Positions 43,424 through 54,841 of a stretch of 64,000 bases of DNA are shown piece by piece. Under the pieces are notes generated by a model. That model searched no databases. It saw only the letters and a program-made list of their open reading frames with translations, and was not told the DNA's origin. The stretch spans positions 5,627,281 through 5,691,280 of the forward strand of contig JAJKFL010000042.1 of the NCBI GenBank assembly GCA_021186555.1. Reading direction: 5' to 3'. Position 1 is the stretch's first letter; every line of letters starts with the position of its first letter. The stretch comes from Reticulitermes speratus. Taxonomy: Eukaryota > Arthropoda > Insecta > Blattodea > Rhinotermitidae. A program made the translations under genes and the position numbers.

Positions 43424-43617
43424 GCTTCACGATCAAACTCAGACACACCACACTTGGTAGGACTCCTCTGGACGAGTGATCAGCCCGTCGCAGAGACCTC
43501 TACCTGACAGCACACAACACTCACAAGAGACAGACATCCACGCTCCCGGCGGGATTCGAACCCGAAATCCCAGTAAGCGAGCGGCCGCAGACCCACGCCT
43601 TAGACCCGCGGATCGGC
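43424..43617 (-). mobile_element. SINE family B, lacking the 3' end
   Basis: Minus strand: GGGTCTAAGGCGTGGGTCTG, B box CGGGTTCGAATCCCGCCGGG, then the body to CACACTTTGATCGTG-like sequence. The poly(A) end is lost. Confidence 0.83.
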
Positions 43618-44459
43618 GAGTAATTGACTATGGTGACCTAAATCCGATAAAAACAACACAGATAAATCAAATACAATTGTTATGGCATTTGATTGTACTT
43701 AATTGAACTGTGTTGATCAGAATAGCTTTGCATATCGGCCCAAAATAAGTAAATTTTGCACATACTTTTAGCCAGAGGTCAGGAACCAACCACGTCCCCT
43801 GCCCCCCCCCCCCCAAAAAAAAAGACAGTATTTTGGTACCCCTTATTGTTATTGTAACATGACAGGTTGGACGAGGGCCACAAATTAAAGAATTCCAAAT
43901 GCGACATACCACTTTCAAAATCTTCCGGAATTCAGCCAATTTTTTTTTACCCCTGCATTCATGCAGAAGCGCTGGGCAAAATTACACGCTTTCCATTTAT
44001 TTTTCATTTCTTCTTCAATGTTTTCACCCCACAAGACAGGAATTTCAGAAAGAATATAAGGCCCTACAGGTCAATAAGTAAAGCAAATGCCTATCACACT
44101 ATCGATATTCATCTTCCAAATACATCAAATGCCAGCCACTCATGCTGACGTCGATATTGTGGTGGTATATGTTAAACGGCATCTTCTGCCTTAATATCCT
44201 GTGTGGTATGTGTACCCCAGCACTGAAGCTATTTGAGCTGAAGATGGGGTTGAGATCGAATGGGACGAAACAAAGGAACGAGCCCTTCTGAAGTGTCCTC
44301 CATCTGCTGGTTCACGCTAGTGACCTTTCTTAACAGCACTGTAATCACATATTGTCTGTTATCAGATCGACTGACAGAGGTGCACACACTCTCACTGACA
44401 CTGCATCATGCTTTGATCATCGGTTAGGACGTTTCCGGGCGTAATTGACAGTTTCGGCG
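43618..44459. other. Unassigned stretch
   Basis: A C/A run at 43800-43824 and no recognisable gene. GCTGAAGATGGGGTTGAGAT ... GGGACGAAACAAAGG at 44219 has core-like pieces of the hammerhead family, but stem II does not pair. Confidence 0.4.
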
Positions 44460-44715
44460 TTCATGGAATAGCTCAGACAATTGTAACTAGGTGACAGAGT
44501 GGACGAGCGGGCAAATGGGGTTCCGACTCCACGCAAGGGTAAACATACTTATACTTCGCGAAGCAGATAGACCAACTCTGGGCCATGCCATGGGTACTGG
44601 GGACTCTTTCGGGGATAAAGCGACCTGGGCGTGAAGCTGAACAGTAACATCCGTTTGGTGCTGTACTTAAGAACGCATGGAGTTATACGTCGACTTCCCA
44701 ATACGTCTACAATGC
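44460..44715 (+). mobile_element. Strongly diverged SINE family D copy
   Basis: GACCAACTCTGGGCCATGCC, GGGTACTGGGGACTCTTTCG, GGATAAAGCGACCTGGGCGT follow the family D body order. The head is not recognisable. Confidence 0.55.
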
Positions 44716-44896
44716 GTGAAGCTTAATTAGGAAAAGGGACAAATTTAACTTATTACAAGGTCATACCTCGAAGTGTCTCACAATTCAACCCTCCACCACA
44801 CCCAAGACCAACCCCCAACACATCAGAATCGAGTACAATAATTTAAACTGCAAAAATATGTTGCAATTATTTAATTTCGATATGTATTGGGCAGTG

Positions 44897-45158
44897 CAAC
44901 AGTGGCCGTGCGGTCTAAGGCGTGGGTCTACGGCCGCTCGCTTACTGGGATTGCGGGTTCGAATCCCGCCGGCAGCATGGATGTCTGTCTGTTGTGAGTG
45001 TTGTGTGTTGTCAGGTAGAGGTCTCTGCGACGAGCTGATCACTCGTACAGAGGAGTCCTACCGACTGTGGTGTGTCTAAAAAGTGTGATCGAGAACCCTC
45101 GAAAAATGAGGAGGCCTAGGCCCCCAAGGGGCTGTTGAGCCATAGGGGGAAAAAAAAC
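44897..45158 (+). mobile_element. SINE family B with 9-bp target duplication
   Basis: TGGGCAGTG at 44888-44896 and 45159-45167 brackets the element. Head GGCCGTGCGGTCTAAGGCGT, B box GCGGGTTCGAATCCCGCCGG, end CCTAGGCCCCCAAGGGGCTG and an A tail. It is the best-defined copy of the family. Confidence 0.94.
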
Positions 45159-45292
45159 TGGGCAGTGGAAAATGTTTAATTAATATTACTACATAGACGT
45201 TACTACAGGAAAAGATTATAGGTCCAGAAACGGAGATTTAAATTCAATAATCGTCAGACAGTAGTAATAAATGAAGACGAAGCTCCAAAATA

Positions 45293-45369
45293 CAGAGTAT
45301 ACACAAAAGAATGGTGCGGTTTCCCTTTATTTACCATTGAAACCGAACCATTCTTTTGTGTATACCCTG
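45293..45369. mobile_element. 78-bp TA-flanked hairpin MITE, copy 3 (77 bp)
   Basis: CAGAGTATACACAAAAGAAT and its near-complement at the right end, TA at 45291-45292 and 45370-45371. The loop region (TTTCCCTTTATTTACCATTG) is changed relative to the other copies and pairing near the loop is weaker. Confidence 0.85.
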
Positions 45370-45679
45370 TACTTGATATTTATATAAGTTCGGTCTGCCA
45401 GACGGCAAAAAGAAAGCCCAAGCCTCTCCCAGCTTTCCCCCGCGCAGTAGCAGGCTTACCTACGCCGCTGCAAGAGCAAAACAGGCATTTGTGAAAAAAA
45501 CTGTAAAGGAGATAAACTTCATCTAGGAAAAATACACTAAGAAGAAGCAAGTAGACAATAATGTGCGATGTGTAACTGAGTTGTACAAATAACCCAGTAC
45601 ACTACGGATCTATACACTTAAGAAACATGACTGATACATATCATAACTTTACGACCTCACTCACAACACACACTTACTA

Positions 45680-46459
45680 CGAGGGCTAGTCAAAAACGAG
45701 TGAGAATGAATTTATTACTCAGCAAATACGTTAGGCAGAGTCCAACTTGATATGGTATTTTTCAAAGTAGTCCCCATCGAGCTGTATGCACTTGGTCCAA
45801 CATGTCTGCCAGTCCTGGAAAACGTGCTGGAACCCATTTTTTGACATCGTCTTCAGAACCGCTTCCGCCCTCTTCAGAACGGCCGTTGAGGAGTCGAAAC
45901 GCTGGCCCCGCAGCTCCGATTTCAGGCGAGGAAACAGAAAAAAGTCACACGGAGCAAGGTCCGGGCTGTACGGAGGGTGCGGCACACATTCGATGTTTTT
46001 CGGGCAGTGACAGTTTTGAAGACCCTGGCCGAACACATCCGACGAAAACGCCCTGAGCTGCATCCATCTCGTTGGCGCCTACACCACGATAATGCACGCC
46101 CTCACGTTTCGAACGTTGTTGCCCAATATTTAGCCCGAAAAAACATCGAATGTGTGCCGCACCCTCCGTACAGCCCGGACCTTGCTCCGTGTGACTTTTT
46201 TCTGTTTCCTCGCCTGAAATCGGAGCTGCGGGGCCAGCGTTTCGACTCCTCAACGGCCGTTCTGAAGAGGGCGGAGGCGGTTCTGAAGACGATGTCAAAA
46301 AATGGGTTCCAGCACGTCTTCCAGGACTGGCAGACACGTTGGACCAAGTGCATACAGCTCGATGGGGACTACTTTGAAAAATACCATATCAAGTTGGACT
46401 CTGCCTAACGTATTTGCTGAGTAATAAATTAATTCTCACTCTTTTTTGACTAGCCCTCG
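45680..46459. mobile_element. Foldback mariner element
   Basis: TA-flanked (45678-45679, 46460-46461). The left arm 45680-46005 is the reverse complement of the right arm 46133-46459 with about five mismatches and one indel over ~326 bp. The right arm is the 3' part of a mariner transposase gene and the 127-bp loop continues the same gene upstream. Terminal sequence CGAGGGCTAGTCAAAAA occurs at both ends. The original 5' half has been replaced by an inverted copy of the 3' half. Confidence 0.95.
46014..46408 (+). pseudogene. Mariner transposase, C-terminal fragment
   Basis: Within the foldback element the plus frame reads HDNARPH (second catalytic aspartate block), then HPPYSPDLAPCDFFLFP (third catalytic aspartate; mariner DD34D class), RGQRF, VLKTMSKNGFQHVFQDW, and DGDYFEKYHI to a stop at 46406. 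The first catalytic region and DNA-binding domain are missing. The left arm encodes the same C-terminal segment on the minus strand (45731-46000). It cannot make an active transposase, but its transcripts would be self-complementary. Confidence 0.92.
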
Positions 46460-46559
46460 TACATATGTGCAACCTCAGCCTCCTCTTCGTGTATACGACA
46501 GGACGATACAATTACTTAGGTCCAATTCTATTTTTATTACAAGTCTGCAGCCTCATATG

Positions 46560-46925
46560 CATCTAAATAGTACCATCACGTAGTTACGAAACGTCCGTAG
46601 CCTCTTCCAAAGCGAGTTCTGCACACAGCGGTATCTAGTACTGCCGATTTCAATTTCAAGCACCGTCTCGTTCCTTAAAGTCATCCAGTAGCTGCTTACG
46701 TCTTCTTCCTCGTCTTCGCGTCACTTCTATCCTTCTCTCTAACTTTCCTTCAATCACGTGTTTCAGAAGGCAGTTCCTACGCAAGATGTGACCAATCCAG
46801 TTAGCCTTTCTTCCTTTTTATTGTATGTACGATATTCCTTTCCTCCTTGACTCTGTGTAATACTTCTTCATTTGTCACACGATTGGAATCGCTGTTTTCC
46901 ATCTTTTTCCAGCACCGCATTTCAA
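46560..46925 (-). pseudogene. LINE ORF2 C-terminal fragment (WIGHILR type)
   Basis: Minus-strand pieces read KRRKANWIGHILRR, LKHVIEGKL, GRRRKQLLDD and ALDxALDTA-like remnants, with several frame breaks. It is a longer but more decayed relative of 60940-61212. The motif order (a basic stretch before WIGH, then GRRG-RRRKQLLDDLKE) is a typical non-LTR ORF2 C-terminus. Confidence 0.78.
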
Positions 46926-46954
46926 AACTTCCCAAGACATTTATGATCTAAATA

Positions 46955-47360
46955 GCATAGACTCACAAAATTTCAGTCCGTACCTCACAGACAAAACTGC
47001 GTCACCCAGTTAATGCCCTGTCAATAAATAATGGCTGTGTGTTCTGGGACTCAAAATTGAAACACACAGGGATGGTTTAAGCTATTTCAGGGCCCAGTGC
47101 AAAAATATATGGCCCGTAATTCTAACCTGACAATGCAGATAGAACAAAATAAGAATTTAGGTACAAAATATGTTTGACAAAAAAAAAAATCTGAAATACG
47201 ACAACAGCCTATTCGGGAACCCCCGAAAAGCGGGACCCCATGCAGCCGCACAGACTGCGACAGCGTTAGGCCGGCCCTGGAAGCACATAAATGCACTGTG
47301 TAGGCGAATGGCTGAGTTATTTTTTATGTCAAGGCAGCTGGTACGTATAGTTACCACTGT
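46955..47360 (+). repeat. Single S114 element copy split by a hAT MITE
   Basis: 46970-47066 (CAGTCCGTACCTCACAGAC, CAGTTAATGCCCTGTC, AATAATGGCTGTGTGTTCTG) corresponds to one diverged 114-bp unit. 47280-47360 (CACATAAATGCACTGTGTAG to CTGGTACGTATAGTTACCAC) is the flank and terminus. The intervening 213 bp is the hAT MITE. This is an unamplified form of the element arrayed at 38.5 and 48.7 kb. Confidence 0.8.
47067..47279. mobile_element. hAT-type MITE with 8-bp target duplication
   Basis: Left end CAGGGATGGTTTAAGC, right end (reverse complement) CAGGGCCGGCCTAACGC. Flanks GAAACACA (47059-47066) and GAAGCACA (47280-47287) match at 7 of 8 positions. No transposase frame. Confidence 0.88.
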
Positions 47361-48699
47361 GACATACGGAATAACAACGTTCTCGTGTTATTTGTTAAGG
47401 CCACAGAACGCAGTTACCATATACAGCCATCCAAAACCTATAAGCTGCAGTACAGTGTACAGTGATATACGAGAGATACTCGTTAAAATGTCATCTAAGA
47501 TACTTACGAAAATCAATCTTAGGAGAAAATGGGAAATATAAAGAAAACAAACAAGCGAAAAACTGGGAAAGCGGTTGTATATCATTTTGGCTCACTGATT
47601 TGACTTATCGAATAGAAAGACGCGGTTTAATGAAAGAAAAACTTATTTTTTGTGCCACTTTCCTCCCATTTCGTTAAGGCATGTTGGAGTGGGGCCGCGG
47701 TGTGATGTCCTGATTGCTTCTATTCTGAGTTGCGTACAAACGCCACCAGGAGCAGCACGGTAGAGTTCATCACAACAATGAGTTCTGTATGTGCACAAAA
47801 CATCCTTATACAGGCGAGTTTCAGATTTTATTCTTTTCTCTTCTTTGTGTCCTTCACCCCCCTCTCCACCCCTTCTGTACTTTATTACTTCGATTTTCTT
47901 CGGATCTTCACCCCTAGTTGCTTCTCCGGCACACGCTGCATGTCTCTAGGAGTTTCAAAGTTACGGATCGAAATAGAAGTTGGCTGCCGCAAGAAAAGTC
48001 TTAGGGAATCGAGATGCCGTCTGCCTTTACTGTCTAATCACAGAAATCCCGTCAGTGTCATATTTGGAAACTCTTTTTAAGTCGTAAAGAATGTCTGAAA
48101 CGGGAGCTACCGGCACGAACAACTTTAAATATCTCGGTTCACAGCTCGGTCGAGTGAATGTTTGTGTGTCTGTGTGTGATATTATTTAATTTAAACTCAA
48201 ATTTGCATGTATTCTTAATTCACAACACTTTACATTATTTAGATTAGGCACAACAGCACAGCTTAGGATGATACAACGATTCGTGAGTAATGCATACAGA
48301 TGCGGATGGAAGTTGTAATGGCACAACGTGTGGTATTTTCCCAGCATTTCCATTGAGGGTATATGGAAAACCACGAAGTCCTCAGACAGGGGTCACTGGT
48401 GTCCCCGCAAACGTTTCAATCTAAGCCCAGAACCTGGCGTGTTAATACACTTGTCCTGGGCGTTCGATCACTTCATAATCACTACTGACGTGTCTATCAG
48501 TACGCTGGCTGGCTAAGGTTGATTTTCCACAGAGACAGGGACTTTTGACCAACGTACAGATCGAAACTGGGGCTCACCCAGAGTACAAAGGCCTCTTTTT
48601 TCGATTACAGCGAAAACTTAACGCATATCTACATCTAAAGTACGTGACCAAAATGTGTACAGCTATACACTCGTACCTACTCGTCCTGACTGGGTAATG
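47361..48699. other. Unassigned stretch
   Basis: I see no terminal repeats, tRNA-like boxes or protein-like frame. Frames at 47170-47541 and 47730-48080 lack recognisable domains, and the first overlaps the hAT and S114 sequences. Confidence 0.4.
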
Positions 48700-51368
48700 T
48701 TTAACCTTTCAATACCCAGTACTATGTATACCACCAAATTTAACATAAAAAAATTGTACGGTCTGCCCACACAGTGCATTTATGTGTTTTGTGTGGATCT
48801 CAGAACAAACAGCGATTATTTCACTGTACAGCATTAACTGACTGGTTTGTATAACTGAGACGAGTGAGTTTACTGCGCGTACGACGTATTATGTGTTTTG
48901 TGTGATCTAGAACAAACAGCGTATTCACTGTACAGCTTAACTGACGTGTAAAGAACGGAGTGTGTTACTGCGTAGACTGATTTTGTGTTTTGGTGGATTC
49001 AGAACAAACGCGATTATTCACTGTACAGCATAACATGTTGAAACGAGACGAGTGTGTTTACTGGCGACGACTTAGTGTTTTGTGGATCTCAGAACAAACA
49101 GCGATTATTCACTGTACAGCATTAACTGACTGGTTTGTATAACTGAGACGGAGTGTGTTTACTGCGCGGTACGGACTGTATTTATGTGTTTTGTGTGGAT
49201 CTCAGAACAAACAGCGATTATTTCACTGTACAGCATTAACTGGTTGGTTTGTATAACTGAGACGGAGTGTGTTTACTGTGCGGTACGGACTGTATTTATG
49301 TGTTTTGTGTGGATCTCAGAACAAACAGCGATTATTTCACTGTACAACATTAACTGACTGGTTTGTATAACTGAGACGGAGTGTGTTTACTGTGCGGTAC
49401 GGACTGTATTTATGTGTTTTGTGTGGATCTCAGAACAAACAGCGATTATTTCACTGCACAACATTAACTGACTGGTTTGTATAACTGAGACGGAGTGTGT
49501 TTACTGCGCGGTACGGACTGTATTTATGTGTTTTGTGTGGATCTCAGAACAAACAGCGATTATTTCACTGTACAGCATTAACTGACTGGTTTGTATAACT
49601 GAGACGGAGTGTGTTTACTGCGCGGTACGGACTGAATGTACCGCCATGTTTAACATTCACAAATTGTACGTTCTACCCACACAGTGTATTTATGTGTTCC
49701 AGCGATTATTTCACTGTACATCATTAACTGATTGGTTTGTATAACTGAGACGGAGTGTGTTTACTGCGCGGTACGGACTGTATTTATGTGTTTTGTATGG
49801 ATCTCAGAACAAACAGCGATTATTTCACTGCACAACATTAACTGACTGGTTTGTATAACTGAGACGGAGTGTGTTTACTGCGCGGTACGGACTGTATTTA
49901 TGTGTTTTGTGTGGATCTCAGAACAAACAGCGATTATTTCACTGCACAACATTAACTGACTGGTTTGTATAACTGAGACGGAGTGTGTTTACTGCGCGGT
50001 ACGGACTGTATTTATGTGTTTTGTTGGATCTCAGAACAAACAGCGATTATTTCACTGTACAACATTAACTGACTGGTTTGTATAACTGAGACGGAGTGTG
50101 TTTACTGCGCGGTACGGACTGTATTTATGTGTTTTGTATGGATCTCAGAACAAACAGCGATTATTTCACTGTACAACATTAACTGACTGGTTTGTATAAC
50201 TGAGACGAGTGTGTTTACTGCGCGGTACGGACTGTATTTATGTGTTTTGTATGGATCTCAGAACAAACAGCGATTATTTCACTGCACAACATTAACTGAC
50301 TGGTTTGTATAACTGAGACGGTATTGTGTTTACTGCGCGGTACGGACTGTATTTATGTGTTTTGTATGGATCTCAGAACAAACAGCGATTATTTCACTGT
50401 ACAACATTAACTGACTGGTTTGTATAACTGAGACGATGTGTTTACTGCGCGGTACGGACTGTATTTATGTGTTTTGTGTGGATCTCAGAACAAACAGCGA
50501 TTATTTCACTGTACAACATTAACTGACTGGTTTGTATAACTGAGACGAGTGTGTTTACTGCGCGGTACGGACTGTATTTATGTGTTTTGTATGGATCTCA
50601 GAACAAACAGCGATTATTTCACTGCACAACATTAACTGACTGGTTTGTATAACTGAGACGGAGTGTGTTTACTGCGCGGTACGGACTGTATTTATGTGTT
50701 TTGTGTGGATCTCAGAACAAACAGCATTATTTCACTGTACAACATTAACTGACTGGTTTGTATAACTGAGACGGAGTGTGTTTACTGCGCGGTACGGACT
50801 GTATTTATGTGTTTTGTATGGATCTCAGAACAAACAGCGATTATTTCACTGTACAACATTAACTGACTGGTTTGTATAACTGAGACGGAGTGTGTTTACT
50901 GCGCGGTACGGACTGTATTATTGTTTTTGTATGGATCTCAGAACAAACAGCGATTATTTCACTGTATACAACATTAACTGACTGGTTTGTATAACTGAGA
51001 CGGAGTGTGTTTACTGCGCGGTACGGACTGTAATTTATGTGTTTTGTGTGGATCTCAGAACAAACAGCGATTATTTCACTGTACACATTAACTGACTGTT
51101 TGTATAACTGAGACGGAGTGTGTTTACTGCGCGGTACGGACTGTATTTATGTGTTTTGTATGGATCTCAGAACAAACAGCATATTTCACTGTACAACATT
51201 AACTGACTGGTTTGTATAACTGAGACGGAGTGTGTTTACTGCGCGGTACGGACTGTATTTATGTGTTTTGTGTGGATCTCAGAACAAACAGCGATTATTT
51301 CACTGTACAACATTAACTGACTGGTTTGTATAACTGAGACGGAGTGTGTTTACTGCGCGGTACGAGCT
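48700..51368 (-). repeat. S114 element with 114-bp unit amplified about 23 times, minus orientation
   Basis: Same unit as 38527-39900 but inverted (GTGTTTACTGCGCGGTACGG, ACTGTATTTATGTGTTTTGT, GGATCTCAGAACAAACAGCG). The flank (AACATAAAAAAATTGTACGG..CTGCCCACACAGTG) is at the left, and a second flank copy interrupts the array at 49625-49700, so two elements may be fused. Units at 48860-49080 are full of small deletions. Single-base losses are scattered elsewhere. Confidence 0.93.
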
Positions 51369-51552
51369 GGACCTTTAAATATAATTCAGGTTAATGTTAG
51401 ACATTAAAGGGTTAAACTGAACAGAACTTCATGCTGCTGTGACCAACAACAGTGAACGTCCAAAAACTGGTGTGCTATGCATTTCCTGATATATTAGTAA
51501 CTACACGAAGTACACAACAGGCTGCATAAAAAATACTTCCGTTAATATAAAG

Positions 51553-51655
51553 CACCGAGATCTGCGGTCTTCTGGGATTTTACGTAGCGTCGACTGCTAA
51601 TACTTTACCGACGTTTCGGGGTAACGTATCGTTCCCATCTTCAAGGGTCAATAAG
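51553..51655 (-). repeat. GAAACGTC-type hammerhead-family repeat, minus strand
   Basis: Minus strand: TTGACCCTTGAAGATGGGAA, CGATACGTTACCCCGAAACG, TCGGTAAAGTATTAGCAGTC, ending CCCAGAAGACCGCAGATCTC. Compared with CTGAAGA the core has one inserted T. ACC upstream can pair with GGT after GAAACGTC. It faces the copy at 52925 in opposite orientation, 1.3 kb away. Confidence 0.65.
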
Positions 51656-52519
51656 TCCAAGACTTTTTGGACTTCTAGATATTTTCCAGGTGACTGATGA
51701 AGACTTTTGGAAACTTGTGCACCCCTACAGTTCTCAAAAACTCTTTTAAGTGCTGTATTTATAGTGACAGACTCACAGCCATTAAAAAACCACATGCGAA
51801 GTTATAAATTCATATTTAAATCTTTAAGTGGAGACAGGAGAGAAGATCGCGAGTTACCTATACGATTTCCTGATTAAGATATTTTGCGATTAGGCAGTCT
51901 AAAAATTGTCAAGTTTTCTTCTTCTTGACGTCGACCTCACCCCCTCAGGTCAACCACCACAACTCTCAACCCCTTCGCGCCCAATCCACTCGCACCCTAA
52001 CTTAACCCGCAGTTGTTGTGTGGCGACATCCGGAGAGGCTTCAAATCCCTGCAGTACAGCTATACGCAGGAAGAACATTTTACGTGTTTCCTCCCTTTTC
52101 TTTTTTTTTTAACTCCCTGAAAAGTGGTTCTAAAAATCGAGTGAAATAATGCAAAACGGCTTTTGTTTATTTTTTTTTTCTGGAGAGATGCTAAGTCAAA
52201 GTGCACACAGGTCTGTAAGAAATTATAGGTTACATTACAAACGAGACAACAAAGTTTGTAACAGCGATAATTCTTTTCCTGTGGCGATGGCATCTTTTGT
52301 GCGGCAGAAACAAAACGATTGCGAAATATGCAGAGAATAAAGAACACGTGTTTTATTTTTATTTCCATCTTAAGATCAGGAACTAGGACGGCAGTCGGAA
52401 AATAAACCTGGAAAATGTACACGTTGAGCAAAATAAAACGAACACGTAACAAGACGAAATTTAAACACCAGAATTTCTTTAAATGAGACTCTTCGTTATT
52501 TTTACTCATCATCAAAGAT
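51656..52519. other. Unassigned stretch
   Basis: No recognisable repeat boundaries. The 151-residue minus frame at 52060-52515 is lysine/phenylalanine-rich, has no domain signature and is more likely chance in AT-rich DNA. Confidence 0.4.
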
Positions 52520-52910
52520 TATCAAAGTGATCAAATCAAAGAGGATGAGATGGGCGGGACATGTGTCACGTGTTGGGGAGAAGAGAAATGCATACTGGTT
52601 TTGGTGGGGAAACTATGTGACGTTTGGAGGGTAATATTAAAATGTATTTTAAAAAAAAAATAGGATGGGACGACGGGAACTGGATTAATATGGCTCAGGG
52701 TATGGCCAAGTGGCAGGCTTTTGTGAACATGTTAATGAATTTCGGGTTCCACAAAATTCGGGAAACTTCTTGAACAGCTGAAAAAAAAAAAGCTAGTCAA
52801 GGACTCTCAACTCTTGTGAATGGGTAATGACTTGGTTCCAAAAACGAGGGGAACTTGACTAGCTATTAGTGTTATCAAGGACTCGCTGATGAGTTTTTTG
52901 GTTAGTTAGT
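52520..52910 (+). pseudogene. LINE ORF2 C-terminal tail, broken
   Basis: Plus-strand pieces: RMRWAGHVSRVGEKRNAYW (52534-52595), then after an A-run at 52651, WDDGNWINMAQGMAKWQAF and MNFGFHKI. This is the RWAGHV ... WIxLAQDxxxW ... MNLRVP tail typical of one non-LTR family, interrupted by frameshifts. The 3' end is duplicated (ACTTCTTGAACAGCTG / AACTTGACTAGCTATTAG) and finishes GGTTAGTTAGTGG. Confidence 0.82.
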
Positions 52911-52924
52911 GGACTGCTTGACCT

Positions 52925-53015
52925 TTGAGATGGGACCGATAGGTTGACCCGAAACGTCTGAACAAACCGCCATTCTACAGCTTAACATACCCAGAAGAGC
53001 GCAGATCTGTAGTTA
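52925..53015 (+). repeat. GAAACGTC-type hammerhead-family repeat
   Basis: CTTGACCTTTGAGATGGGAC, CGATAGGTTGACCCGAAACG, then a diverged middle and ACCCAGAAGAGCGCAGATCT. The core reads TTTGAGA and is decayed. Confidence 0.6.
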
Positions 53016-53069
53016 CTTATCGAGGTAGTTAGTTAAATTTCTACGATACTTATGAGATCTGTGAGCTCA

Positions 53070-53815
53070 ACTATGAAGCTACATACCTGCAAGTACATAC
53101 CCTGCAAGCTACATACCTCAAGCTACATACCCTGCAAGCTACATACCCCAGCTACATCCTGCAAGCTACATACCCTGCAAGCTACAACCCTGCAACTACA
53201 TACCCTGCAAGCTACATACCCTGCAAGCTACATACCCTGCAAGCTACATACCCTGCAAGCTACATACCCTGCAAGCTACATACCCTGCAAGCTACATACC
53301 TGCAAGACTACCTGAACCTTCCTCAAGCTACATACCCGAAGACATACCCTGCAAGCTACATACCTCAAGATACATATCTTCAAGATACATACTCAGCTTA
53401 CATACCTGAAGCTCAACCGCAGCTACATACTCAAGCAATACCCGATTACATACCTAGCAAGTTACATACCTGCAAGTACATACCTGCAACTACATACTGC
53501 AGTACATACCCTGCAAGCTACATACCCTGCAAGCTACATACCCTGCAAGCTACATACCCTGCAAGCTACATACCCTGCAAGCTACATACCTGCAAGCTAC
53601 ATACCCTGCAAGCTACATACCCTGCAAGCTACATACCCTGCAAGCTACATACCCTGCAAGCTACATACCTGCAAGTACATACCCTGCAAGATACATACCT
53701 GCAAGCTACATACTGCAAGCTCATACCCTGCAAGCACATACCTGCAAGATACATACCGCAAGTACATACCCTGCAAATACATACCCTGCAAGATACATAA
53801 CCTGCATACATAGTA
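53070..53815. repeat. 16-bp minisatellite, roughly 45 copies
   Basis: Unit CCTGCAAGCTACATAC. Clean runs at 53205-53305 and 53510-53660 alternate with patches (53300-53510, 53685-53800) where units have lost one to three bases. Copy number is therefore uncertain. Cysteine-rich minus frames over it are periodic artefacts. Confidence 0.92.
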
Positions 53816-54489
53816 TCTTCAAATAATATGACTCTTGCTTAGGAGAAAGGACCAACCTTGATCTAAAATAAGAAGGCTGAGTAGAAATTTGTCATCGCTA
53901 ATGAAGCTATTCCATTGGTCTTTTACCTTACCTGAAGAGCATGGACTAAGGGTGTTCCAGAAGGTATGGACCTGAGAGGAAGTGATAGCGGGGTGGAAAA
54001 AACTGCATAATGCAGAGCTTCGTAACTTGTAGGGGCTGCTCTTTGCCAAATGTCATTAGAACTAGCAAATAAACAAAGAGACGGGTAAGGAAACTACCAC
54101 GAATGAGATATATGCACAGAAAACGTATACGCGGGGCAACCAAAGACACCACACCGAGATCTAAGCATAGATGTAAGGGTAAGCCATAATAATTATTCGG
54201 AAATTACAAGGGTTCGAATCTCGATGGGGAAAGAAACGATGTTAAATGAAGTTTATCGTTATGGAGCTGGTCAGACCGACCAAATAATGGATACTAAACT
54301 GATACGCTACGTCAAAATAATACCCACAGCATATCTGCAAATGGCACAACACGGAGTGGCCAGTGGTACTTGGAGATTCATTTTGCAATAAACCAAAAAA
54401 TCAATGAAAAATTTTTGTTTTTCCTGTAAATTTTTGTGCCAGTGACCGATGCCTTCTTCGGAATAAACAATTCTATTACACATGTCCCC
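53816..54489. other. Unassigned stretch
   Basis: A B-box-like GGGTTCGAATCTCGATGGGG at 54209 may be the trace of an old SINE. Otherwise nothing recognisable. Confidence 0.4.
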
Positions 54490-54800
54490 TAACTAACAGT
54501 GGCTCAGAGTCCTTCTTGACAAGGTAGTCAAGACATTCCTCGAATTTTATGCAACCCGAAGGTTCATTACCGTGTACACAACAGCCCGCCACTTGTCTGT
54601 ATCCTGAGCCACTTCGATCCAGTCCACACTGGTACAATCATATGTCTCCGTGTTAATATCACCCTCCCATTTACGCATACATCTTCCACGTGCTGTCATT
54701 CCTTCAGTTTACCGCAGCACACCCTGTATGCATCTTTATGCCCCCATACGTGTCACATGCCCCGCCCATTTCATCTATAATTTAATCACTCTAATAACTT
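54490..54800 (-). pseudogene. LINE ORF2 C-terminal tail, minus strand
   Basis: Minus-strand pieces: RWAGHVTRMGA, then GMTARGRCMRKWEGDINTE, SVDWIEVAQDTDKWRAVV and an NEPSG-frame end, with stops and shifts between. It belongs to the same family as 52520 and 14103 and is the most complete tail here. Its 3' end at 54490 reads GACTCTGAGCCACTGTTAG on the minus strand. Confidence 0.82.
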
Positions 54801-54841
54801 TTTTTTTAGTCGTCCTCTTCTACCTACTCCGGTTTCCCGTT

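Noticed and set aside
44217-44265. Hammerhead core CTGAAGATGGGG...GGGACGAAAC
   Set aside because: The segment between CTGAAGA and GAAA does not form a stem II.
52060-52515. 151-codon minus frame
   Set aside because: AT-rich, low-complexity basic segments, no recognisable domain or good start context.
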